DNA from: Actinostola sp. cb2023
Lineage: Eukaryota; Cnidaria; Anthozoa; Actiniaria; Actinostolidae
Assembly (NCBI GenBank): GCA_033675265.1
Contig: JAUJYZ010001369.1
Span: 124,001 to 188,000, forward strand
Direction of reading: 5' to 3'
Length of the DNA stretch: 64,000 nt
In this document: in pieces, positions 45,910 to 56,454 of the stretch
How the letters are laid out: each line of letters begins with the position of its first letter
How positions within the stretch are numbered: the first letter of the stretch is position 1
Notes under the pieces: model-generated
Seen by the model: only the letters and a program-made list of their open reading frames with translations
Databases searched by the model: none
Told to the model about the DNA's origin: nothing
Position numbers and translations under genes: made by a program

Positions 45910-46752
45910 CTAAGAGAACAAATTCCTTAACGGGACGCAGTAGGATCTTTGTCCTTCCGTCTCGCCTTGTCCATGATTCGCAGTGCTGACAAATGCATAC
46001 TTCTGCAGCTCCTCGCCGTAGGCTTCTCTCTGGGTCGCTAGAAGTATCACAACTGTTGCTAAATGCTCCAGCTCATCTGCGTTAGGGGGTCTGGCTGTCT
46101 GGCATCGTTCAGGAACGTTGCATCCAGGAATCGTGGGTTTAGTTGGTCGTTCTTTCCTGAGCTTAAACTCTCTTATCTTGACGATGAGGTTTGCCAGTGC
46201 GCGTCGCAGGGAGGAGAGACTGGAGAATCTCTTGAATCTTTCCGCTCCTAATCCTGATGACTGGCTGTTTCCTATCTTAGTCTTGCAGGAGGTGACTTCC
46301 TTTCGGACCTCCGGGTCACTGTCGTTTGTCGACATCACTTCATTTGATGGAGGAACCTCCGCCGTATTCCTCAGGAAGGTTGGTCCGTTCAACCAAACAG
46401 ATTCCATCATCTTACTGGGGTGAAGACCGCGTGTCTCTAGATCTGCAGGGTTTCTGTCGTTGGGCAGTCTCACTTCTTCCTGGCGGAAAGGGAGTGGCAT
46501 CTCCCAGTTGCCGATGTTATTCTTATGTATGCCGGCCTCCATTACCTTCAGGAACTTGCTTTCGCCTTCGCTGTCGCTTGGTAAGGAGTGGAAGACATCA
46601 TTTTTAAGATCATTGGTATAACGGTCTGCCAGATTGTCGGTGACAATGAACTTGTTTGGGCAGGGCACTGTGTCGTACTCGTTGCTGTCAGTAACTCCAG
46701 GAGGCATTTCTACTAACGTATCTGTACGGGCATAGCTATCGTTGTCTCCCAT
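45910..46752 (-). pseudogene. BEL/Pao pol remnant lacking RT and RNase H
   Basis: An open frame of 280 codons. The first third has the region that follows the protease and ends at PLPFRQEEVRLPNDR, the first residues of a Pao reverse transcriptase domain. It continues directly with NPADLETRGLHPSKMMES and VWLNGPTFL, the linker normally located after RNase H. The rest is a low-similarity stretch ending before the 3' LTR. The catalytic RT core and the integrase are absent, so this is a deletion derivative. Confidence 0.75.
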
Positions 46753-46829
46753 GACCGTCGTTCGTCGTGCTTGTATGTGAACAGGTCTATTTGCAAAGTC
46801 AAGACGGGCTTGACCTGATATCGTCCAGC

Positions 46830-47807
46830 CTAAGACAAGCTTCTGGGCCCAGGGGGCTCCCCTCGGGCCATTCTTAAAGGCTCGAACCTTAACAGTTCAG
46901 GTGCATCTCTGCCTATCAGCAGGTGTATCTTTGCTTGGTCGTCCAGGGGGGGTATATCTTGTGCAATGTCCCTCAGGTGGCTGAATCTCCCTGCTATCTC
47001 AGGCGTTGGTATTTCGGCTTTGTCTTGAGGGATATGTGCGCATTCCACTAGTGTTGGCAGTTTAGATGTTTTGTTGTCGGCACTGAGGAGCACTCCTGAT
47101 ACGCGACGACCATAATTGACTTCCCTCTCACCACTGCACGTGGAAAGAAGGTACCTATCTCGAGGGCCGTCTGCTTTCAACTTGTCTGCTAGATCTGGCG
47201 TAATCATAGAGGTGTTGCTTTGGTCGTCTATTATTGCGTAAACACGGTGACGCTCTTGTGGACGTTGATGGTGGAACACGTCGACTAACAGGATCTTACT
47301 GCAAGACACACCTTCCTTTTTGCAGACAGAGGTGCAATTAGATTTTAACTCCTCGCCGTCCTTTTCTTTGTGCAAAAGGGTGGGGTGCCGGTCGCTGTTA
47401 CACTTAGAACAAGTGATTTCCGACTCACATTCTTTGGCAATATGGCCTGCCTCGAAGCAACGAAAACAGAGTTTTTCCTTTAGGATCCAATCGGTCTTTT
47501 CTTGTATCGATTTCGTTGCGAAGGCCTTGCACTCTGTCAGTTCGTGGCCGTCACAATCGTGGAACTTGCAGTGTGGCTTATTGTCTTCCTCTGTGTTGGT
47601 CTTCATGACCCGTCTTGCACTGGTAATTTCCTGCTTTGTAGTTATTTTGCTTGATTTTTCTCCGTGGACAGTAGGTTGGACGCCGCTTGCTTGCACATTT
47701 GGGTGGTTCTTTTTATTCGCCTGTTCCTGCGCCATGGATGCAAACACATGGAAGCCAGGGTATGCGTCTTGGTGCTTGGTTGCGTAGCTGATAATCTCTT
47801 TTTCCAC
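46830..47807 (-). pseudogene. BEL/Pao zinc knuckle and protease-type segment
   Basis: Contains the CCHC knuckle CFRCFEAGHIAKEC (C-x2-C-x4-H-x4-C) with a further Cys pair after it, then a region resembling the DUF1758 aspartic protease with AIIDDQSNTSMI, where the usual D-S/T-G triad is not canonical, and HLLIGRDAPELL. It overlaps the gag frame by 166 bp in another frame and ends early at 46830, where the pol sequence continues in a different frame. Whether the overlap is a programmed frameshift or damage cannot be told here. Confidence 0.75.
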
Positions 47808-49129
47808 TTTGACCGTAGGAAGTTCGGTAACCTTTCTACAATTGGGCGTAGCACGTTGGGATAATTCAGACAGGAGAGTCCTGGTAGAAACGCGAGCTGA
47901 CTGTCAACATCGCCGCACAAGTCCGCAAAGGCCTGTAAACCTGGGAGATACTTCTCACTGAAATTGGCTGCGTGGGTGAGGCGTTCTAGGAGGACATTCG
48001 TTATGGCAGCTGTGTTTCCGAATCGTCTTTCTAACTCCCTCCAGAGTTCTCGGAGAACGACTGCGAGGTCAGTATGGTGTCTTTTCCGGAAGTTATCCAC
48101 TACGTTCTGTACTTCGCCTTTGGTAAAGTTCCTCAGGTAGTTCATTTCTTGGGCAGGTGTTACGTCGGCGTCGTCGATCATTGCTCTGAATGCCCTTTTC
48201 CACGGATGGAAAAGAGTAACTTCACCGTCAAAGATGTCGGGGTGACATTTAGGCAAGCTTTGTCGAGTCAGTCCCGACACCAGTCTTTGATTCGTAATGG
48301 TGAAGGTTTCTAGTAACCCGATGGTGCTGTCTCGTTTGGGTGTAGATGTTACGATTGGACGGTGAGCTGGTTCCTGACCGGGCGTGGTTGTGTTCGTTAT
48401 CGGGTGGTTTTGCATCCAGGTATTGACGTGGAACTCGTGGTCCTCTGGGTCAGGGTCGGCGGGAAGGTCTAAATCTTTAAACTCTTCTTCATCCAGGCAT
48501 TCTTCAATAGCCAAGAGCCTCGCACTGGCTATGGCTTCGACCTTGTCGGCTGCCAACTTGGCCATTTCCAGCTCGTACTGGGCCTGCTGCACTTTTCGAG
48601 CGTTGTCCTTCTCGGCGATAAGCTTGTCGTACTCTGCTTGTTTTCTGGCTGCTGCTATATCGGCAAGAGCATTTCTTCTCGCTGAGCTGGAAGATGTTGA
48701 AGCGCGGGAAGTGGGTGAACGGCGAGACTTCCGCGAGACTTGTGATGATACTTCGTGATGGCAACCGTCAGTAGCTTGTTTAATGATGTTGCCTGCACGC
48801 TCCAATTTGCTGTACTCAGTTGTCAGTTTCGCTTCCTCTTCATAGTCGCCCCACTGATCCTGCTGGTAGAGCTCAGTGAGTTCATTCAAGGTATTCCTGA
48901 ATCTCTGCGTGACGGTTTGGAGGGATTGTAACTTTCCTTCACTACATTCTCCATTTTGTAATGCTGTGTTAGCGATAACGTAAAGTTCCTGTAATACCTT
49001 TGCATTAACATCGAGTTCTCTACGCTTAGATTCAATAGCGTTTTGAAGTGCCTTTCTTGATAATGGGCGATGGCGTTTTTCGTTAGTTGCGGCTTGGGTT
49101 TCCTGTGTGTCCGATGCGTGAAGACTCAT
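47642..49129 (-). CDS. BEL/Pao gag-type protein (DUF1759)
   Basis: A 495-codon frame starting at ATG 49129. A helical, charged N-terminus (residues 15-215) precedes a Pro/Thr-rich linker and the DUF1759 region starting near FDGEVTLFHPWKRAFRAMID (about residue 305), with NYLRNFTKGEV and LRELWRELERRFG. The last ~45 codons after about 47800 are out of frame relative to the sequence that continues the protein, so the natural gag end is probably in the overlapping frame. It packages RNA in intact relatives. Confidence 0.75.
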   Translation of the reverse strand: MSLHASDTQETQAATNEKRHRPLSRKALQNAIESKRRELDVNAKVLQELYVIANTALQNGECSEGKLQSLQTVTQRFRNTLNELTELYQQDQWGDYEEEAKLTTEYSKLERAGNIIKQATDGCHHEVSSQVSRKSRRSPTSRASTSSSSARRNALADIAAARKQAEYDKLIAEKDNARKVQQAQYELEMAKLAADKVEAIASARLLAIEECLDEEEFKDLDLPADPDPEDHEFHVNTWMQNHPITNTTTPGQEPAHRPIVTSTPKRDSTIGLLETFTITNQRLVSGLTRQSLPKCHPDIFDGEVTLFHPWKRAFRAMIDDADVTPAQEMNYLRNFTKGEVQNVVDNFRKRHHTDLAVVLRELWRELERRFGNTAAITNVLLERLTHAANFSEKYLPGLQAFADLCGDVDSQLAFLPGLSCLNYPNVLRPIVERLPNFLRSKWKKRLSATQPSTKTHTLASMCLHPWRRNRRIKRTTQMCKQAASNLLSTEKNQAK

Positions 49130-49440
49130 TTTTTACCACAGGGACCCCAACGCGCTGAGAGTCGATCGTTTTTCTTTCGTCGTGGCTTGCTCACAATAAC
49201 AACAGCATTAACTCCGTTCTTACAGGATTTTAGTCGAACACAATCGGGTATGTCGTTGCTAACTTTTGTACTCCTTGAATGAAATTCGTATGAACTGTTT
49301 GGCGGCAGGCGATGAGCTGGTCGATCGCTTTGGAGTTCCAGAAGTTCCTTTTCATCAACTCCAACTTCTTTATTTGCAGGTCAGTTTCCAAACTCTCAAG
49401 CTCTGGTAGTTTCGCGTTGATACAACATCGATTTTTTCAC

Positions 49441-49789
49441 TGTCGTGTTCCCGGCGACACGATTATCGTAGGAACACCAGTGCCAACCAGTGTGACACAA
49501 AATAAGGTCATTCATCCAGAGATCAGTATATTTATTCCATAACACACGGTGAAAACTAAACAAATTACAAATACAAATTAGACGAGGAATTGTAAGGTAT
49601 TAGATACTAGCGAAGCATGTAACAAAGATCAAGTGAGAAATAAAGACTTACAATCGATGGCTCCAAAGCGATGTATAATGAACTGTATAAAATGACTAGG
49701 AGTTCTAAAGGGACGCTAAAGGATCTTGTTACACCGGAAATGAAGATTACAAAAGGCACAATAGGCTCTAAACCGTGACATACGCGACA
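49441..49789 (-). repeat. 5' LTR of the BEL/Pao element
   Basis: Identical to 45431-45779; flanked on the gene side by CTAGT (49790-49794), matching 45426-45430. Confidence 0.93.
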
Positions 49790-50184
49790 CTAGTCTCTGC
49801 TAGTTGTCCATAAAACATGGCTTCAAAGACAGGACTACTGATAGCCAGGATGTACTTGTTCGCTGGAATAGTGACTTTGTCTCCATCACAGTCTACAACC
49901 GAGAACTTTACATCACAGAACAAGGATTTGTTGAACGAGTATTGACTACGTTCTTTGACAGTTGACAGTTGAAGTTGCCAGTCTTTAGGTTCCATTGTAC
50001 ACATTATTGATTAAGATAACACACTGATCATGTGGTACTTTCTGTGAATAACTATGGTCAAAAAGGTCTATGTTTTGGGACCACTGCTTCTTGTCGTTTT
50101 ACCGCGTTTTCAGAAGGGCGTTTTATGCCAGGCATTCCACGTAAGGTGTGCGAAGAGACTGGTGTCTTGTAAGAACACCTTGAC

Positions 50185-50575
50185 CACAGGCAGCCCAACC
50201 ATTCCTTTTGAAGCTACTAAATAATGAATAAAGTGATATTTGCGTCTTTTTTTGATGGGTTTCCTGTGGTAGAGCGCGCGCGTGCGCAATACGTATTATG
50301 TTGGGTTCCCTGTGCATTGGAATTGATGATGTTGGGATCCCTGTGTGCGTCCCGCGCGTCCCGCAGTACATGTGTAAATATACAGCATTTGCTGCGGGCG
50401 CATCCCGCAGGACGCACACAGGAAGCCCAACATAGGACATTACTCAACACAGGGAACCCAACATAATACGTATTGCGCGCGCGCGCTCTACCACAGGAAG
50501 CCCATCAAAAAAAGACGCAAATATCATTTTATTGATTATTTAGTAGCCTCAAAAGCAATGGTTGGGCTGCCTGTG
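50185..50575. mobile_element. Palindromic MITE with CCTGTG motifs, best copy
   Basis: Mirror-image element bounded by CACAGGCAGCCCAACC and GGTTGGGCTGCCTGTG. From the outside inward each arm has TAGTAGCCTC/GAAGCTACTA, GTTTCCTGTGGTAGAGCGCG, TTGGGTTCCCTGTG, TTGGGATCCCTGTG/CACAGGAAGCCCAAC and a central GC-rich hairpin (50360-50415). Frames on both strands are palindrome artefacts. It lies 180 bp upstream of the BTB start codon. Confidence 0.85.
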
Positions 50576-50814
50576 CTTGACCCCCAAAAAATTTTTTGAC
50601 TCCTCTAGTTTGTAGCATTTCGATTCCGAAAAACCGGAAACTTGAACTGGTTAGATATTTTAAAAGGTCCCAATAGTCAATGCATGATTGAAGATTTATA
50701 TTTTCACGCCAAAATACTGGCGCGTCTCGTCTGCAGCGCACGCAAGCCACGTAATAACGCACATATCTTTTATCTTTAATATATCTCAATTTATAGTATT
50801 TTATTATTATTTTA

Positions 50815-50910
50815 TTTATAATCCACTAGTTGTTTAGTTCTTTTTCTTATTGTAAAGCGCATCGAGGTTCCAGGATGCGCTATATAAATACTCTGTTATT
50901 ATTATTATCT
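50815..50910 (+). mobile_element. LINE/SINE 3' tail
   Basis: TTGTAAAGCGCATCGAGGTT, GGATGCGCTATATAAATAC and an (ATT)n tail match the 3' end at 14440-14510. Only about 90 bp are recognisable. Confidence 0.6.
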
Positions 50911-51540
50911 ACATGTACATAAATAATTGCCCTATACCACTATGACGTAACGGCTTATTTATGAGGGGGACAGAATCGTGAAGAACAATAGAATTTTGAA
51001 CTAAATCTGCTCTGCTGAGGTTCGCTTGATTTCAAATTGGCTAGTTTCCAGATATTATATTCATCGATACTTTTCCCACAATATTTACTGTGTTTGGTAA
51101 CTTTTATCGCTTTCAGACCGTCTGAAAAATACATTTATTTGCGAAATCCTTTGTGTTGTTGCTGTTTTGTCCCCCTCTAGCGACCATGATCCTTAGCGTT
51201 TAAACAATAGATTGTTTTGATTTGACGTCATAGTGGTATAGGGCAATTGCTGTGAGTAAAGTGAGCAGCGAAACTAATCTTGGGTTGCCTGTGTTGAGAT
51301 GGGGTTCCTGTGGTGGATTTTCATATCAAAGGTAACCCAGGCTGTATACTTGTGAAGAGAATGTATGTGAAGAATGCATCCCGAAAAATTATTCAGCAAA
51401 ATATTGTCAATAAAGCTTTAACCCCTATCCTACATTTCCGGTGCCACCCCTGCGGGAAACTATGGCAGTGCGGTTGTTTGTATGCGGCGATAGTGTGTTT
51501 ATACAGATATATCTACTAATTAAACTGTAATATAAACGTT

Positions 51541-51790
51541 AAAGGGGAGGGGGGACTCCCATGTGGAACGGGCAGGGATGATCACCGGAAAATTTGAATT
51601 AGACCCCTAAAGGAGACCAATCTGCATGGGCGTGGCTTAAGCTTTATTTGACCCCTAAACGCGTGCAACCCTATTAATCAGTTGCCTAGAAATATTGGTG
51701 TTCCGTCGTGAACACCCTAAGTGATACCAAAAACCATAATTTACACCCCTAAAACCCGGCCCCTTTCACATGGGCCTCCGAGCACGGACA
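51541..51790. repeat. Poly-G-ended repeat, partial
   Basis: AGGGGAGGGGGGACTCCCAT then ACCCCTAAAGGAGACCAATC and CACCCTAAGTGATACCAA phrases as in 24632-24994, ending CCCTTTCACATGGGCCTCCG. The right end is weak. The LINE at 51817 is inserted just after it. Confidence 0.6.
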
Positions 51791-51816
51791 CCAGGCCTTA
51801 TTTAAGAACCTAACCT

Positions 51817-53477
51817 TAGTCATTATATCAATAACTTCCAACGTATCATTACCAATTTTAAGACAACTTTATCAATATGGAAAATGAGAAACTTAACTCT
51901 CTACGGCAAAATACAAATACTTCGTTCTCTTGCACTCCCTAAGCTGTTCTACGTGTGTTCAAAAATCCATGTCTCAGATGACTTCATTAAAATAGTTGAA
52001 AGCACCATTAAAGACTTTATATGGAACGGAAAAAAAACCAAAATTAAGTATAATACTTTAATCGGTGATTATTCCATGGGTGGTTTGAAGCTTCCTGATT
52101 TTGATTCTTGTATAAAAGCAAACCGCGTTAAATGGGCTATCAGTCTGATATCGTCTTGTAATGAACAAACAACTTGGATTATTTTCCCCTCAGCACATCT
52201 TGAGCCCATAGGAGGATTTCAACAAGTAGGTGTAAATTTCGACAGTCAAAGAATTCCCGAATCTATCCCTCTCTTTTACAAAAGTATTCTAAGTAATTGG
52301 TCAGAAGTAGCGATAGACAATATTAACAACGATCCGTTATTAGTATTCGATCAACAACTTTGGAACAATAACTACATAAAAATTGCAAATAAATCAGTGT
52401 TTTATAAGGACTTCTCAAGTCTTAATATAAACAAAGTTGTAGACCTTTGCGATGAAAACGGGGAATTTCAATGGGCACATGTCAAAAAATTGGGACTCCA
52501 AGACAAAGACTTCTTGCGGTGGGCTGGAATAATTCACACGATACCAACGGAATGGAAAACAGCTTTGAAAGAAAATATAAATATAAATATGGGTAGAAAC
52601 GTAGGACAAGCAAAAATATCTTTAAATTTTGCCACAAAAAAATTTGAACTAGAAAAGATAAAAACAAACCAAGTATACCAATGGTTTATCAATTTAAAAT
52701 TTAGATCCCCGTCCTCCCAAAATAATGTAAGTAGGCGCATAAACCAGGACACTCCTTTAGACTGGCAAGAAATATACAGCAGAATTTATACAACTTCAAT
52801 TGATACTTATTCCAGATATTTTCAATATAAGATACTTAATAATATTTTATATTTAAATCGTGACCTTCATCGTTTCAAAATACTGGACCATTCTGTTTGC
52901 TCTTTTTGTCTTCTTTACCCTGAAACAATAGATCACTTTTTTGTCCATTGCATAGAATCAAAAAACTATTATTTTCAAATAAGAAATTGGTTAAAGAATG
53001 TTGATATCACGCTCCCAGAATTAAACATATTAAATATAATATTGGGTGTTGAAAATAACATAATTAACTATATTATCTTAATGTATAAACTATCTATGTA
53101 CAAAGCCAGAGAGAAAGGAAAAAATCCTTCTTTGTCCTTTTTTAAAAACTTATTAAGGTACCAAGAAAAAATTGAATATAACGTGGCCAAATCAAAAAAA
53201 TTAATTTCTCTACATTTAAATAAATGGAGCAAAATAACTAATGCTTTACGTTCCTAAATAATGTCCATGTAACTGGCAAAGGCATTCATGTACAAAATCA
53301 AATTTGTTAGACATTTTTCTTTTTTTCTTCGATATTTTAATCTACATCTACGATTATAATAACAATAATAAAAAATGTAAGTATACATATCAAGTAATTA
53401 AGTATTTAAAAAAACATTGTAATTAAATAGAAATGTGTGTAATAAAATTATTAAAAAAAAAAAAAAAAAAAAAAAAC
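51817..53477 (+). mobile_element. 5'-truncated LINE with poly-A and target duplication
   Basis: Contains the last ~480 codons of an ORF2, a ~190-bp 3' UTR with AATAAAA-type signals and a poly-A tail (53452-53477). CTAACCT occurs at 51810-51816 and again at 53478-53484, the expected target duplication. The ORF is intact to its stop, which argues for a fairly recent insertion. Confidence 0.85.
51826..53257 (+). pseudogene. LINE ORF2 C-terminal part (zf-RVT region)
   Basis: Open from about 51826 and uninterrupted to TAA at 53257 (an internal Met at 51884 gives 457 codons). RSLALPKLFYVCSKIHVSDD and DFIWNGKKTKIKYNTLIGDY are the connection region after a LINE reverse transcriptase; MGGLKLPD and the distal CSFCLLYPETIDHFFVHC (C-x2-C...H-x3-H/C) are the zf-RVT zinc-binding motif of L1/Tx1-like ORF2. 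Endonuclease and reverse transcriptase domains are missing through 5' truncation, so it is not functional. Confidence 0.8.
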
Positions 53478-53735
53478 TAACCTCGCGCAAATACCGTCTA
53501 GCTCTATTATAGTGATTTTACAGTTATACAGGCCGCGTGACAGGGAGGATGGCTTGCTGTACTGTCAAAACTCTGTTTAGCTGAATGAATGAATGAAAAC
53601 CTTCGATTCGTAGACCCGACTTTCGAGACTCTGGAATCAGGGCAATAGAGGCCCTGATACAATATAAAAACTACATACAATCTATATCAATAATACTGAA
53701 GAAAACGGCGTCCATGTACAGTACAATGGACTGGT

Positions 53736-54350
53736 AGTCATTGTTGGTCGATGGGTCTTCTATACATGTATTGGGTAGAGTAGTATTCCCTGACATGTCC
53801 AGTACAATGGACTGGTTGTCATTGTTGGTCGATGGGTCTTCTATACATGTATTGGGTAGAGTAGTATTCCCTTACATGTCCAGTACAATGGCCTGGTTGT
53901 CATTGTTGGTCGATGGGTCTTCTATACATGTATTGGGTAGAGTAGTATTCCCTGACATGTCCAGTACAATGGACTGGTTGTCATTGTTGGTCGATGGGTC
54001 TTCTATACATGTATTGGGTAGAGTAGTATTCCCTTACATGTCCAGTACAATGGCCTGGTTGTCATTGTTGGTACATACATGTATTGGGTAGAGTAGTATT
54101 CCCTTACATGTCCAGTACAATGGCCTGGTTGTCATTGTTGGTCGATGGGTCTTCTATACATGTATTGGGTAGAGTAGTATTCCCTGACATGTCCAGTACA
54201 ATGGCCTGGTTGTCATTGTCGGTCGATGGGTCTTCTATGAGCGCTATGAGCGCTATGAGCGCTTTATAAATATTTATTATTATTATTATTATTATTATAC
54301 ATGTATTGGGTAGAGTAGTATTCCCTGACATGTCCAGTACAATGGACTGG
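53736..54350. repeat. 81-bp tandem array derived from coding sequence
   Basis: About seven units of 81 bp (27 codons) with ATGTATTGGGTAGAGTAGTA and TCCAGTACAATGGACTGG. On the minus strand a unit reads NQSIVLDMSGNTTLPNTCIE, the same peptide encoded once in the last exon at 59008-59477. About half of the units read TTACATG instead of TGACATG, which puts a TAA in that frame. A GAGCGCTATx3 plus (ATT)n insert (54237-54298) interrupts one unit. Confidence 0.85.
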
Positions 54351-54365
54351 TTGTCATAAATCACA

Positions 54366-55585
54366 TTATAAAATAATTTAGATATAACGCGCGCTCTCAT
54401 TGGTCAAAACACCGTTTTAGATGAGAGTATATAAACACGCTACGTCATGACCTTGAACGACCTTGAAGCGATGCAGTGGATTTGATCGACACCAAAGTAT
54501 TTGTTTTTCTGCTGTTAAACATGTTTTATTTAATAAACATATTTTCAACGAAAGCCATATAATTAGTTTTTCTTGTTTTCTCAAGTTCAAGTTCTATCTA
54601 GATGTGATTTTGCTGTTTTGAAACTGAAAACTTGCAAGAATTGAGTTTTAAATACACCAAAAACTGGCGACGAATCGTCCACTTTTGTCGACAAATCACA
54701 ATATAAACGAAGAGAACTAAATAATCTAACTGCTCAGTTTTCTCAATCACATACTAACCGTTCTATGAGTTCTATAGTTTGTCAAGTCAGTTAACGACTG
54801 AAAATACCAAGCAACGATAGCCGTATTTAATATAAACTTACTCACAAAACAGAGCGATTCTTGTAGCTACAATTACAAATTGACAAGTGTTCGCCGGACA
54901 ATATCTCTAGTAAAATATGTCAAAGAGAAAAAATATTGTCATGTCTCAAAAACGTCCATCGTGTATACATTCTTGTCGAGAAAAACGCTGAAAAGATTTT
55001 AAAATACGACAAAAACTGTGGATATTTGGCTACCTGACTTCGTGCTCATTCATCTAGTTGTCAAATATTTCGGCAAAAAGTTGGCGATTCGTCTTCATTA
55101 GCTCAGCTTTTCTTCGTTTTTCGTATTTACAGGATACACAAACTGATAAAGGAAGCCGTAAGAAGCATTCTTCTTTAATTTTCTGACAGAAAATAGCATT
55201 CTTCAAAACGTTTTTCCTGTCAAAACACTTATTAAACGGCGAAAAGTTGTCGAGTCGCTTGCCATTTTGATTTCTTTCGCGAGATTTGATTGGCTGATGG
55301 GCGATTTCTGATGCTTTTCAGGAGAATTGCAAATTTGATCAGTAGAATCTCGCGTAAATAAACGTTTTTTTCAAAAAGAAATCATTGTAGTTATTTTATA
55401 AAAGAAATATAAAACAGTTTTCCGTTTTATATACTCTGATCTAAACACTTGGGATGTTGGGAGAACACTTGAGAAGCTGGAAACCACTCCGCTTCGCGTC
55501 GTGGTTTCCTACGCTTCTCTCGTGTTCTCCCAACATCCCGCGTGTTTAGATCAGAGTATATAAAACGGAAAACTGTTTTATATTT
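54366..55585. mobile_element. 1.2-kb insertion in copy A of the duplicated exon
   Basis: Comparison with 59058-59160 shows that sequence contiguous there is separated here by about 1.2 kb, from ATTATAAAATAATTTAGATA to ATTTCTTA. The right 190 bp (55395-55585) is a strong palindrome with 55-bp arms (ATATAAAACAGTTTTCCGTT and inverse) and a GGGATGTTGGGAGAACAC inner stem. No coding sequence recognised. Confidence 0.7.
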
Positions 55586-55587
55586 CT

Positions 55588-56344
55588 TAAATAATGTCAT
55601 TATCTGTTGATGGGTTGGGGTCCAAGACACAAGTGACGTCACTTGCTAAATCCAGCATATTAGCCTGGTTGCCTTTGTCTGATAAAGAAGGGTCCATTGA
55701 ACTATCGTAAAGCCCATTCACTGTGATCTGCGAAGGTGTTGCACATCCTTCACTGTTGTTGTATTGAGAATGACAATTATGATCACTTTGTCTTGCATCT
55801 GCAGCTGATGCCGCATATGTCTGCTGGCTGTTATCTGCATTCTGCCGTACATCAATACATGACGTCTGCTTCATATGCACTCTCAAGGAGCGGTAAACCC
55901 TTAGAAGGTGTTCCTTTCTTAAACCATTTGCTGTCAAACATAAAACATTTCATTAATCAAATACTTTACCAAGTTTCATGTACATTTAGAAAGTTAGAAA
56001 CTAAACTCTTCAAAAGAGAAAGACACAGATGGGCTCTTCATTGCTACTGTATTCAAATTAGAAAAGGAAAAAGAAACGCACCAATACAACTGTACACTGT
56101 ACACTGATGTACCTCTGTGCTGCTATAGTATTCAAACAATGTTCTATGCATTACTTTTGGAAGAGTATATATATTAACATACATTGTATATATTTTCTTA
56201 CTGTAAATGTATATTAACATATATATTTTCTTAATAATAATATATATATATATATACCTCCTGAGAATGGGTTTATAAATGGTATATCCGCTGGCCACCA
56301 GTCTGGTCGACATCGCTCATTGCCCCACTTTGGGTATTCATGAC
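55588..56344 (-). pseudogene. Copy A of the two last exons of the unrecognised gene
   Basis: Exon 56258-56344 (HEYPKWGNERCRPDWWPAD) and exon beginning 55930 (ANGLRKEHLLRVYRSLRVHM) match copy B exons 59807-59893 and 59477 with few differences. The reading frame stops at 55587 because the 1.2-kb insertion cuts it. Either copy could in principle be spliced to the upstream exons at 61-62 kb; copy A would give a truncated tail. Confidence 0.65.
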
Positions 56345-56454
56345 CTTTAGTAGAAACAAAACAAGTACAAAACTGAAGCATCTGCAGGCTGAAGAGGTAC
56401 GTCAGGGGCAAGGCACATCAATAGATTGACAAACAAATTAGAGAGCCCACTAAA

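Larger units (their letters stand above)
45431..49789 (-). mobile_element. BEL/Pao LTR retrotransposon, internally deleted, recent
   Basis: 4359 bp with LTRs at 45431-45779 and 49441-49789 that are identical base for base by eye, TG...CA ends and a CTAGT duplication on both sides. The internal region encodes, on the minus strand, a gag-type protein with a DUF1759 region, a zinc knuckle and protease-type segment, and the start of the pol linker. The frame then jumps from the beginning of the reverse transcriptase region to the segment that normally follows RNase H, so RT/RNase H and the integrase are missing. Frame changes near 47800 and 46870 further break it. It must have moved using proteins of another copy. 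Confidence 0.92.
44302..50004 (-). pseudogene. BTB-BACK-PHR gene (BTBD1/2/3/6 type) split by a retrotransposon
   Basis: N-terminal BTB half: 50004 down to 49795 (NKSLFCDVKFSV, IPANKYILAISSPVFEAMFY). Second BTB half and BACK domain: 45430 down to 44804 (TIDLPDCTKEGLHELLRYVH, LADKYMMPFLADKCREYLKK, RDGLRIKELVLFQAVDRWIS, FPLMSQKELAEAVLPTEIL). PHR domain: about 44823 down to 44302 (RFDLMTVTRC, ARLFGGEDCAYLVSF, GRSAINCEDLEVML). Such proteins bind CUL3 through BTB and are ubiquitin-ligase adaptors. Two lesions: a BEL/Pao element inserted in the BTB exon at CTAGT, where the 70-codon 5' part and the 3' part are exactly in phase across the site; and a frame change at a run of seven T (44818-44824, minus strand) between BACK and PHR. 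The coding region shows no introns. The second lesion could be a sequencing error; the first cannot. In its present form it cannot make a full protein. Confidence 0.88.

Noticed and set aside
46063..49282. Several plus-strand frames of 60-155 codons
   Set aside because: Antisense of the BEL/Pao coding region; no domain, no splice context.
53741..54269. Plus-strand repeat protein (LVDGSSIHVLGRVVFPDMSS)
   Set aside because: Open only because the 81-bp unit is a multiple of three; the homologous single copy at 59058-59140 is coding on the minus strand.
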